Assembly (NCBI RefSeq): GCF_000011485.1
Contig: NC_005071.1
Span: 1,553,347 to 1,617,346, forward strand
From: Prochlorococcus marinus str. MIT 9313
GTDB taxonomy: Bacteria > Cyanobacteriota > Cyanobacteriia > PCC-6307 > Cyanobiaceae
Direction: 5' to 3'
Length of the DNA: 64,000 nt
In this document: one piece after another, positions 51,058 to 59,151 of the stretch
Layout: each line of letters opens with the position of its first letter
How positions within the stretch are numbered: position 1 is the stretch's first letter
Notes under the pieces: model-generated
Database searches by the model: none
What the model was told of the DNA's origin: nothing
What the model saw: the letters and a program-made list of their open reading frames with translations, nothing else
Made by a program: the position numbers and the translations under genes

Positions 51058-53418
51058 ATGAAATTCAGAATGCTTCTTTGGCTTGCATGTATCATAAGTT
51101 TCACAGCAACATCCGCCGCCAACGCAGAAGAGATTAATCGCCGGCGACTTCCGATCGCAGATCCATATCCTCAGAAAGTTGACGAGCGCTTACCAAGTCA
51201 AGTCAAAATGCCACGACAACATGTCGTCGAGGCACCCAAAGGAGCCCCCAATGTTGTTGTCATCTTGTTGGATGATGTTGGTTTTGGTGCTCCTTCGCCC
51301 TTTGGCGGAGTGGTGCAAATGCCGGCCCTGCAGGAACTAGCAAACAATGGCCTGAGTTATAACCGATTTCATACTTCAGCCCTATGTGCACCTACACGAG
51401 CTGCTCTTAAAGCAGGCCGTAATCACCATGTGATGAACATGGGTTCCATCCCTGAAATTGCGACTGGATATGCGGGCAATACCACCTTTGTGCCTAACTA
51501 TGCCGAACCTGTAGCCGAGATCCTAAGGCTCAATGGCTACAACACAGGCGCTTTTGGTAAATGGCATGAAACCCCTGGTCGTGAGACCACTGCTGCGGGC
51601 CCACAAACCCGCTGGCCAACAAGGCAAGGATTTGAAAAATTTTATGGCTTCATCGGCGCAGAAGAAAATATGTATGAGCCTTCACTTCACGATGGGGTCA
51701 CAATCATTGATTACCCAGATCGAGAGGATTACCACTTCCTTGAAGACATGACAGATCAGGCTATTGCCTGGATGCGCCAACAACAGGGACTGCGCCCAGA
51801 CAAGCCTTTCTTTATCTATTATGCATCTGCTGGCTCACATGCACCACACCATGTAAGACCTGAATGGATTAAAAAGTACAAGGGAAAGTTTGATAAGGGC
51901 TGGGATGTTATTCGAGAAGAAACGCTCGCAAATCAGATCGCAAAAGGTGTTGTACCCCCAAACACACAACTGGCAAAAAAACCAGCAAGTGTGCCGAACT
52001 GGGATGATCTTAGTGATGTACAAAAACGCATGTTTGCCCGACAAGCAGAGGTGTTCGCAGCTTTTACAGAATACACAGACTATCAAGCTGGGCGACTGAT
52101 CCAGGCCATTGATGATCTTGGTGAACTTGACAACACGCTGGTTATTTATATCAGTGGTGATAACGGCACAAGCTCAGAAGGGAACCAAACCGGCAACTGG
52201 AACTGGGGGCACATGTTTAACGGCATCCCTGAAACACTTGAGGCTCAGTTAGAGCATTATGACAATTGGGGTGATCAAAACACCTATCCACATATGGCAG
52301 TCGGCTGGGCGATTGCCTTTGATACTCCATTTGCATTTACCAAACAAATTGCCGGGGATTTTGGCGGTACACGCAATGGCACTGTGATTCATTGGCCTGA
52401 GGCCATCAAATCAAAAGGAGAGATACGCGATCAATTCTCCCATGTGATTGATGTTGCGCCAACGATCCTTGAAGCTGCTGGCTTACCCATGCCTGAACAG
52501 ATCAATGGGATTGCACAAATCCCGATGCAAGGAACCAGCCTTATTTATTCTTTCGATAACGCTGATGCACCTGAGCGTCACAAGGTTCAATATTTTGAAG
52601 TTGTTGGTAATCGTGGAATCTATCAAGATGGCTGGATGGCAAGAGCCACCGTTGGCCTGCCATGGGAAGCACCCAAGAAGATGCATAGCGTCGCCAAAGA
52701 TGATGGATGGGAGTTATACGACACGCGCAATGATTTCAGCCTAGCTAACAACCTGGCAACTCAGTATCCAGAACGGCTCGAGGCAATGAAACGACTCTTC
52801 TTGAAAGAAGCAATCGCCAATCAAGTGCTTCCCTTAGATGATCGTCTGTTGCAACGTTTAGTGCCTTCTGTTGCAGGCCGGCCAACGATAATGGGCGCGT
52901 CGAGGACACAACTTGATCTCTACCCAGGCTCCTGGAATCTTGTTGAGGATGCCATCCTCAATGTCAAGAATGTTTCCAACAGCATTACAGCCAAGGTCGA
53001 CATTGACTCAAGCCAAGATGCCAACGGCGTGATCATGGCCCAAGGGAGCCGCTTTGGCGGATGGTCACTTTATGTAGAAGATGGTTATCCGGCCTATGCC
53101 TATAACTACCTGGGCAATCTTCATACCTTCCGCAGCAAGGAGAAACTCTCTTCTGGCAACAGAAAAATTCGCTTTGAGATGGATTACGACGGGGGAGGCA
53201 CTGGTAAGGGTGCAGATGTGCGCCTGCTAGTTGATGACAAAGTCACATCAACTGGCAGGGTTGATGCAACCGTTGGTACACGTTTTTCGATTGACGAAGG
53301 TGCTGATGTTGGCATGGATCGTGGGTCACCTGTTGCTCAACGAGTGATTGGGGATCAGCGCTTCAGTGCCTTCAATGGGACCATCAACAAGGTGACATTA
53401 GAGATCTATCCACAGTGA
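51058..53418 (+). CDS. secreted arylsulfatase (formylglycine-type)
   Basis: A 786-residue sulfatase with a signal peptide (cleavage after about residue 23, SAANA). Key residues: D72-D73 in VVVILLDDVGFGAP for the calcium site; C110 in the sulfatase signature C-A-P-T-R (residues 110-114) that is oxidised to formylglycine; later FGKWHETPG and the ISGDNGTSSEGN calcium-binding segment. The size fits the large Pseudomonas-type arylsulfatases. Substrate is unknown; sulfated polysaccharides or aryl sulfates are possible. The next gene encodes the enzyme that makes the formylglycine, so the pair works together. Confidence 0.92.
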   Translation: MKFRMLLWLACIISFTATSAANAEEINRRRLPIADPYPQKVDERLPSQVKMPRQHVVEAPKGAPNVVVILLDDVGFGAPSPFGGVVQMPALQELANNGLSYNRFHTSALCAPTRAALKAGRNHHVMNMGSIPEIATGYAGNTTFVPNYAEPVAEILRLNGYNTGAFGKWHETPGRETTAAGPQTRWPTRQGFEKFYGFIGAEENMYEPSLHDGVTIIDYPDREDYHFLEDMTDQAIAWMRQQQGLRPDKPFFIYYASAGSHAPHHVRPEWIKKYKGKFDKGWDVIREETLANQIAKGVVPPNTQLAKKPASVPNWDDLSDVQKRMFARQAEVFAAFTEYTDYQAGRLIQAIDDLGELDNTLVIYISGDNGTSSEGNQTGNWNWGHMFNGIPETLEAQLEHYDNWGDQNTYPHMAVGWAIAFDTPFAFTKQIAGDFGGTRNGTVIHWPEAIKSKGEIRDQFSHVIDVAPTILEAAGLPMPEQINGIAQIPMQGTSLIYSFDNADAPERHKVQYFEVVGNRGIYQDGWMARATVGLPWEAPKKMHSVAKDDGWELYDTRNDFSLANNLATQYPERLEAMKRLFLKEAIANQVLPLDDRLLQRLVPSVAGRPTIMGASRTQLDLYPGSWNLVEDAILNVKNVSNSITAKVDIDSSQDANGVIMAQGSRFGGWSLYVEDGYPAYAYNYLGNLHTFRSKEKLSSGNRKIRFEMDYDGGGTGKGADVRLLVDDKVTSTGRVDATVGTRFSIDEGADVGMDRGSPVAQRVIGDQRFSAFNGTINKVTLEIYPQ

Positions 53419-53512
53419 CATTGGTTGGGCACTCTGAATGTGCTCTTACTTAGCCATCTTGGCTTTTAGGCAACAATAAAGATGGACACATTTCCACCTG
53501 CAGACTTTAATT

Positions 53513-54388
53513 GTGACCACATCTTTGCCAGTAGAGATGGTAACCATCCCCGCAGGGCTCTATCGAGTTGGCTGTGATCGCTGCTATCCGGATGGTTCAG
53601 TTCGCTGCTATCCGGAGGAAACACCCGCGCGAGAAGTGCAGCTTGACTCATTCCAGATCGACGTAGGGCCAGTCACCAATGCCCAGTTCCGAGCTTTCGT
53701 TAGCGCCACGCAGCATCTCACAGTCTCGGAGCTACCACCTGATCCAACGCTCTATCCCGATCTAGCGCCCGAGGAACGCATCCCTGAATCAGTTGTCTTT
53801 CAACCGCCTCCAGCAACGGTGGATCGCAGCAAACCCTTGAGCTGGTGGACCCTCATGGCTGGGGCTGATTGGCGTCATCCCCAAGGACCCGAAAGCACGA
53901 TCGATGGCCTTGATGATCACCCTGTCGTGCATGTCGCCTATGCCGACGCCATCGCCTATGCCCATTGGGCTGGCAAGCGTCTCCCCTCTGCTGAAGAGTG
54001 GGAAGTAGCCGCCCGCGGGGGTCTTGTCGATGCCCAATACGCCTGGGGGAATGAACTCACTCCCAATAACCGCTGGATGGCGAACATCTGGCAAGGTCCT
54101 TTCCCTTGGCACAACGAGGAGCTAGACGGCTGGTTCTGGACCTCGCCCGTTGGCAGCTTTCCTGCCAACGGCTATGGACTCTTGGATGTTTGCGGCAATG
54201 TGTGGGAATGGACCAACTCTGTTTATCCCGTGGCGTCAGGCCACCAGGAACGGCGAACTATCAAAGGCGGATCGTTTCTCTGCGCAGATAATTACTGCGT
54301 ACGTTATCGACCCTCTGCACTACAAGGCCAGACAGTAGACACTGCCACCTGTCACATGGGCTTTCGCTGTGCAAAAGGAGGGCCTTGA
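53513..54388 (+). CDS. formylglycine-generating enzyme
   Basis: A 291-residue protein of the FGE-sulfatase fold: start EMVTIPAGLYRVGCD, then HPVVHVAYADAIAYAHWAGKRLPSAEEWEVAARGG and VCGNVWEWT, and the copper-binding active-site cysteines C257 and C262 in CADNYC (GGSFLCADNYCVRYRP). This cysteine pair is what separates true aerobic FGE from other family members. It activates the adjacent sulfatase by oxidising C110. The start is a GTG at 53513. Although the sulfatase is exported, FGE has no signal peptide, so the cysteine is likely converted before export. Confidence 0.93.
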   Translation: MTTSLPVEMVTIPAGLYRVGCDRCYPDGSVRCYPEETPAREVQLDSFQIDVGPVTNAQFRAFVSATQHLTVSELPPDPTLYPDLAPEERIPESVVFQPPPATVDRSKPLSWWTLMAGADWRHPQGPESTIDGLDDHPVVHVAYADAIAYAHWAGKRLPSAEEWEVAARGGLVDAQYAWGNELTPNNRWMANIWQGPFPWHNEELDGWFWTSPVGSFPANGYGLLDVCGNVWEWTNSVYPVASGHQERRTIKGGSFLCADNYCVRYRPSALQGQTVDTATCHMGFRCAKGGP

Positions 54389-54565
54389 TTGCTGACTCAC
54401 TTAGAGAGCATCAACCCCATCGCTAGGTCAAATTTCAACTGCAATCGTAGGCAGTTCGCAACAAAAGATGAATCCAGGTCAGTCAGTTTTCATAACAATA
54501 TTCCATAGGCTCACTCTTTTTTTGCATACAAAGTAAAATTGGATGATCTACTAATTGGCATTTTA

Positions 54566-55447
54566 ATGAAGACACGAAGTATCGCGTTTGTGGGCTCTTT
54601 ATTCGCATTAGCTGCCTTAACAGCCCAGCCAGTCTCAGCAGAGACCTCCATGGAGTCGGTTGTACGCAGTGGCAAGCTGAACGCGGTAGTCATTGGTGAC
54701 GAGCTGCCTTTTGCTAGCAAGAGCGACGCCGGCTTCAAGGGCCTAGCAATCAATGTTGTTGCAGCTGTCAAAAATGAACTTCAGGCATTTGCAGGCAAGC
54801 CGATCAGGCTTAATGCCCTACAGGTGAACTCAGTACAGGACGCAAAAGATGCCCTGCTGAGCGGCAAAGCAGACATCGCCTGTGGTGTTGCCTACTCCTG
54901 GGAAAGGGCAATGCTTGTTGACTACACCATCCCGTTTGCCTTGGGCGGGGTGAGGGTACTAGCTCCTACCGGCAATGATGGCACTCCCGCATCTCTTGCA
55001 GGCAAGACTGTTGGGGTCATTAAAGACACCGTTGCTGCACAAACTCTCGCAACAGCAGCCCCACAAGCGAATTACGTCTCCTACGACTCTCCAGCAGCAG
55101 CTCTTGCCGCCATGCGCTCTGGCTCTGTTGACATCCTCGGTGGAGACAGTCTCTGGCTCAAAGCCAATAAAGCCAGGGTGGCAGCAAACGCCGATATCGT
55201 GCCAATCGTTCCATACGGCCGCTCAGGTGTCGGCTGCATCATTCCAGAAAACAACTCCACAATGCTGAATTACAGCAACATCGCCATCGGCAAGATCTTG
55301 CAGGGATATGTGAATGATGTTGCACCTGTTCAAACCATGGTCAATCGCTGGATTGGTCCAGGAAGTGCCGTTAACCTCAATCAAGACTTGATCAAGGCCT
55401 ACTACGCCACGGTCTTATCTACCGCTGCTCAACTATCTTTGCGTTGA
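54566..55447 (+). CDS. orphan extracellular solute-binding protein (GRRM-associated)
   Basis: A 293-residue family 3 substrate-binding protein: signal peptide with cleavage near SAETS (residue 25-26), then the two-lobe fold (VVRSGKLNAVVIGDELPFASKSDAGFKGLAINV, DAKDALLSGKADIACGVAYSWERAMLVDYTIPF, GKTVGVIKDTVAAQ). No permease or ATPase gene lies nearby. Such orphan binding proteins occur beside GrrA/GrrM genes in cyanobacteria and form the third element of that system. The ATG at 54566 (MKTRSIAFVG) begins the signal peptide; a TTG upstream is not used. The ligand is not known. Confidence 0.82.
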   Translation: MKTRSIAFVGSLFALAALTAQPVSAETSMESVVRSGKLNAVVIGDELPFASKSDAGFKGLAINVVAAVKNELQAFAGKPIRLNALQVNSVQDAKDALLSGKADIACGVAYSWERAMLVDYTIPFALGGVRVLAPTGNDGTPASLAGKTVGVIKDTVAAQTLATAAPQANYVSYDSPAAALAAMRSGSVDILGGDSLWLKANKARVAANADIVPIVPYGRSGVGCIIPENNSTMLNYSNIAIGKILQGYVNDVAPVQTMVNRWIGPGSAVNLNQDLIKAYYATVLSTAAQLSLR

Positions 55448-55498
55448 TCGCTTGAAGATTCTAATTCCAATCCTTCACATCCTCTCTTCTACAAACTC

Positions 55499-55867
55499 AT
55501 GACACCTCGCTCTCTACTCGGCATATATGTGCTTCTAGCTTCATCAGCTGTTGTCGTGCAGTCTGCTGAAGCTGCCGTTTACAATAAACCTAACCTTTCA
55601 AATCCCATCGAAGCGAAAATTCAAACCGTTCGAACTGGCAGCTGGAAAGCATTACTTAAAGAGAATCAATTAAGCTCAAATGAAAGAAATGTTGCTCGGG
55701 CATGGGGCAACGGTGGTGGCCGGGCATGGGGGAATGGTGGCGGCAGGGCTGTTCGCCGTGCATGGGGTAATGGCGGAGGATGGGGTAATGGCGGAGGCGG
55801 CTGGATGAATGGCGGAGGCGGCTGGATGAATGGCGGCTACGGGGGCCGTGGTTTTGCTAATTGGTGA
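55499..55867 (+). CDS. grrA: glycine-rich RiPP precursor, Grr family
   Basis: A 122-residue precursor. Residues 1-25 look like a signal peptide (IYVLLASSAVVVQSAEA), residues 26-66 form a conserved leader, and residues 67-122 are a Gly/Asn/Arg-rich core. The core holds seven aromatic-X-Asn motifs: W69-N71, W77-N79, W89-N91, W95-N97, W102-N104, W109-N111 and F119-N121, then a final W122. This is the substrate pattern of Grr-class radical SAM maturases, which join the aromatic ring to the beta-carbon of the third residue. It lies upstream of a paralogous precursor and the maturase gene. Confidence 0.88.
   Translation: MTPRSLLGIYVLLASSAVVVQSAEAAVYNKPNLSNPIEAKIQTVRTGSWKALLKENQLSSNERNVARAWGNGGGRAWGNGGGRAVRRAWGNGGGWGNGGGGWMNGGGGWMNGGYGGRGFANW
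55793..55834 (+). repeat. two exact 21-base tandem copies in grrA
   Basis: The unit encodes G-G-G-W-M-N-G and is present twice back to back without a mismatch, in the part of the core with the W-M-N motifs. It shows the core grows by tandem duplication of a motif-sized unit, so the number of crosslink motifs should vary between strains. Confidence 0.85.
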
Positions 55868-55891
55868 CGATTAATCAGACCACCTAAGCGA

Positions 55892-55933
55892 CATCGATCA
55901 AAGCAATGACACTCATCAATGCTTTGATCGATG
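55892..55933 (+). terminator. 14-base hairpin between the two precursor genes
   Basis: CATCGATCAAAGCA and its exact complement flank 14 bases that themselves can pair in part (TGA with TCA). It lies 24 bases after the grrA stop and 54 bases before the second precursor. There is no T run, so it is more likely a partial terminator or transcript-stabilising stem that lifts grrA mRNA over downstream genes. Confidence 0.65.
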
Positions 55934-55987
55934 CATTATCACCATTAGTACTGAATAAAATAGCACCACTAATGTAGTCATTACAGC

Positions 55988-56251
55988 ATGGCAACTCGCT
56001 CTCTAATCAGTCTATATGCATTACTAGCAACTCCTGCTGTAATCACGCAATCTGCAGAGGCTACGGTTTACAGCCAACCAAATACTTCTAACCCAATTGA
56101 AGCGAGCATCAAAGACATTCGCAACAGTAGCTGGAGCTTATTTCTCAGACCTAATAATGCAATATTTGGAGAGAATGATCAGGCACGCTCCTGGGAAAAT
56201 AGTAGTGGGGGGTTTCTTGAACTGGTGAACAGACAACATTCATCTCAATGA
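55988..56251 (+). pseudogene. second Grr precursor with frameshifted core
   Basis: An 87-residue frame whose first 70 residues align with grrA almost position by position (MATRSLISLYALLATPAVITQSAEATVYSQP...), including W69-E-N71 at the same place as the first motif of grrA. After a run of six G at 56207-56212 the frame diverges (FLELVNRQHSSQ). If one G is skipped, the next frame reads S-S-G-G-F-L-N-W-stop ending at 56228, which matches the grrA end G-F-A-N-W-stop. The current reading overlaps the maturase start by 4 bases (ATGA). Either a disabled copy, a sequencing error, or slippage at the G run. Confidence 0.8.
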
Positions 56252-57423
56252 CAACAACAAGTCCTGACATCAGTCGCTTCGGTCCAATCGGGCTGGTAGT
56301 TATTCAGTCCACCTCTCTATGCAATCTGGACTGCTCATACTGCTATCTGCCAGATCGTAAGAGCCGCAAGATCTTTGATCTTGAGCTTTTGCCTTTACTG
56401 ATGCAAAGGATATTCGAAAGCCCCTTCTTTGGTGAAGAGCTAAGCCTGGTGTGGCATGCAGGGGAGCCACTGACACTACCCTGCAGCTACTACGACAGAG
56501 CCACACAATTAATCAACGAAGCTGTAGAACAATGGACTAATGGAACAGTTCATGTTGAACAGCATGTACAAACTAATGCCACACTGATCAACGATGCTTG
56601 GTGTGAATGCTTTCGCAGAAATAAGATCATTGTTGGCATCAGCGTGGATGGCCCCAAAGACATACACGATGCCAACCGTTGCTTCGGTAATGGGGAAGGC
56701 TCTCATGTCCACTCAATGCGAGGCATCGAAGCACTAAAGCGAAACAAAATCCCATTTCATGCGATTGCTGTTGTAACTGCAACAGCAATGGATCATCCAA
56801 ATGAGATGTATCAATTTTTTCGTGACAATGAAATTCATTCTGTTGGCTTCAATGTTGAAGAGCAAGAAGGTGAGCATACAAGTTCTTCCATGCAAGGTTA
56901 CGAGCGTGAAGAACAATATCGTCAGTTCCTAGAAAGCTTTTGGCAGTTAAGTGAGCAGGATGGTTTCCCTGTTGTACTGAGGGAGTTTGATCAAGTGATC
57001 AGTCTGATTCGTGAGAATCGGCGACTTAATCAAAATGAACTCAATCGGCCTTACTCAATTCTGAGTGTCGATTGGCAGGGTAATTTTTCAACCTTTGACC
57101 CTGAACTTCTTTCAGTATCATCAAAGCTTTATGGCACATTTGATCTTGGTAGCATCCGAAATATTTCGCTAATGGAAGCAGCTAAGACCGAGCGATTTCA
57201 AACATTGTGGAAGGATATGCTGTCTGGTGTGAAACGCTGTGAAAAAGAATGCAACTACTTCGGCTTCTGCGGAGGCGGCATGGGAAGCAATAAGTTCTGG
57301 GAACACGGAAGCCTCAATTGTAGCGAAACAAATGCTTGCCGCTTCAACAATAAGATACCTGTAGATGTGCTATTAGATCGCTTCAAATCTAGCCCTCCAA
57401 TAGACAACGAAACTCCTTTTTAA
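56248..57423 (+). CDS. grrM: radical SAM/SPASM peptide maturase, GrrM family
   Basis: A 391-residue maturase. The cluster motif is C25-N-L-D-C29-S-Y-C32 (CxxxCxxC), which binds the iron-sulfur cluster that cleaves SAM. The C-terminal SPASM region has the cysteine-rich segment CEKECNYFGFCGGGMG, then C-S-E-T-N-A-C for auxiliary clusters. Presence directly after Gly-rich precursors with aromatic-X-Asn motifs identifies it as GrrM; a characterised Grr maturase forms three-residue cyclophanes. The ATG overlaps the second precursor gene by 4 bases, so expression is coupled. Confidence 0.9.
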   Translation: MTTTSPDISRFGPIGLVVIQSTSLCNLDCSYCYLPDRKSRKIFDLELLPLLMQRIFESPFFGEELSLVWHAGEPLTLPCSYYDRATQLINEAVEQWTNGTVHVEQHVQTNATLINDAWCECFRRNKIIVGISVDGPKDIHDANRCFGNGEGSHVHSMRGIEALKRNKIPFHAIAVVTATAMDHPNEMYQFFRDNEIHSVGFNVEEQEGEHTSSSMQGYEREEQYRQFLESFWQLSEQDGFPVVLREFDQVISLIRENRRLNQNELNRPYSILSVDWQGNFSTFDPELLSVSSKLYGTFDLGSIRNISLMEAAKTERFQTLWKDMLSGVKRCEKECNYFGFCGGGMGSNKFWEHGSLNCSETNACRFNNKIPVDVLLDRFKSSPPIDNETPF

Positions 57424-57535
57424 CTCAAGCAATATTCGAGAAAAAAGAGTTGCAGTTTATGCTGGTTAGAGCAACACCCAATCCATCACAAAAAATTTAT
57501 CAGTACAATAAATAAACAGAAAGAGCGATTCAATC

Positions 57536-59125
57536 ATGATTAATCCATTCACTCAGTCTATCTTTAATCCCAGAGTCTCTTCGGTGATCGCGGGGATACT
57601 AATGAGCACATTAGCGAATGGCTTGTCAAGCCCAATGGGATTTGCAGAGACAACTGCATCAAAAAAAGTATCCCAGAATTTCACGACTCCAATACCCTCA
57701 GGTATCCTCACTCCAGATACAGTTAAAACAAGAATAGGTACATTTAATTTCTTCGATGGACTGCCTGACAAGGCAAGTGCAAAGCTGGCCTATGAAAATC
57801 TAGATTTCATCCGTGCGTACGAAACATTCTTGTCATTAATGCCTGCTGCGAGCATAGAAATGCTAAGGCAAGGTCATACAAAGATTGGGGTAGATGACTA
57901 CAATGAAGTCATGCTAATGTCGCCTTTAGGATCCAACCCTATATTTCTCACAGGCAATACAGATACTGTTTATGGTTCTGTTTTCTTCGACCTAAGTAAA
58001 ACCGGACCGCTTGTAATCAATATCCCTGCGGGCCTTGGCCCAGGCACGATCAATGATGCATTTTTCCGCTTTGTCGCTGACACTGGTGCCCCCGGGCCTG
58101 ACAGAGGAAAGGGAGGGAAATACTTAATCCTTGGACCCAGTGATCAGGCGCCATCAGAAAGCAAAGACTACTTTGTGTTCCGTTCTCCCACATACTCAAA
58201 CTGGCTAATAATGAGGGCATTCTTGGATGAAAATGGCAGTCCTGACAAAGCAGTTCAGAGTTACAAATCAGATCTCCATATTTATCCTTATCACCTCAAA
58301 GATTCTCAACCTGAAATGAAATTCATTGAAGCAGGAGATCTTGTATTTAACACTGTTCATGCCAACAATTTTCAATTTTTTGTCGAGCTGAATGAAGTTA
58401 TTCAGAGGGAACCCATCAACTTCCTAGATCCAGAAATTCGGGGACTCGCCTCCTCCATTGGGATGGAAAAAGGAGTGCCTTTTAATCCTACGCCTGCGTT
58501 ACGAAGCACGATGGAGGAAGCGGTCCAAGTTGGCGTTGCTTATGCAAGGTCAGAGATGACAAGACCCAGGGATCGATCGGCATACCTCTACGACGGCAAA
58601 CAATGGACTACTCCTTTCGTTGGTGGTAGTCATGAATGGCTTCGTGATGGAGGCAAAGGAGGGCGAAACTTAGACGCAAGGGCAATGTATTTCTGGCTTG
58701 CCACTGTCAATACTCCAGCCATGGTGCTTGAAATGCCAGGAGTGGGCTCCCAGTATGGCCTGATTGCTACCGATTCCCAAAAGAAATTTCTCAATGGTGG
58801 CAAAAACTACAGACTCAACCTGCCAGCTAATATTCCTGCAAAGGATTTCTGGTCTTTTGTGGTCTATGACCCACAAACTCGTTCGGAACTACAGACCACA
58901 CAAGCTCTACCAAGCAAGAACAGCAAGCGAGACAAAGACATCCTGATCAATGATGACGGATCGGTTGATCTTTACTTTGGGCCCAAAGCTCCTAACGGGA
59001 AAGCTTCTAACTGGATTCAAACAATCCCTGAGAAAGGTTGGTTCGCTCTACTGCGTCTATATGGGCCACTTGAGTCTTGGTTTGACAAAAGTTGGCAGCC
59101 AAATGATATCCAAAAACTCGACTAA
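57536..59125 (+). CDS. secreted DUF1254/DUF1214 protein (copy 1)
   Basis: A 529-residue exported protein: signal peptide with a late cleavage site (about residue 38, MGFAETTASK), then the DUF1254 domain (TPIPSGILTPDTVKTRIGTFNFFDGLP, LTGNTDTVYGSVFFDL) and the DUF1214 domain (DFWSFVVYDPQTRSELQT, NDDGSVDLYFGPKAP, KGWFALLRLYGPLESWF). The two domains are usually fused and their biochemical role is not established. It follows grrM by 112 bases and is 26 bases upstream of a close paralogue. Confidence 0.85.
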   Translation: MINPFTQSIFNPRVSSVIAGILMSTLANGLSSPMGFAETTASKKVSQNFTTPIPSGILTPDTVKTRIGTFNFFDGLPDKASAKLAYENLDFIRAYETFLSLMPAASIEMLRQGHTKIGVDDYNEVMLMSPLGSNPIFLTGNTDTVYGSVFFDLSKTGPLVINIPAGLGPGTINDAFFRFVADTGAPGPDRGKGGKYLILGPSDQAPSESKDYFVFRSPTYSNWLIMRAFLDENGSPDKAVQSYKSDLHIYPYHLKDSQPEMKFIEAGDLVFNTVHANNFQFFVELNEVIQREPINFLDPEIRGLASSIGMEKGVPFNPTPALRSTMEEAVQVGVAYARSEMTRPRDRSAYLYDGKQWTTPFVGGSHEWLRDGGKGGRNLDARAMYFWLATVNTPAMVLEMPGVGSQYGLIATDSQKKFLNGGKNYRLNLPANIPAKDFWSFVVYDPQTRSELQTTQALPSKNSKRDKDILINDDGSVDLYFGPKAPNGKASNWIQTIPEKGWFALLRLYGPLESWFDKSWQPNDIQKLD

Positions 59126-59151
59126 TAACAGCAATCATCACCTCATCAACA

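Noticed and set aside
55700-55860. Glycine-rich tract as a possible CRISPR or minisatellite
   Set aside because: It is in frame with a signal-peptide-bearing precursor and encodes ordered crosslink motifs, so a coding explanation is sufficient.
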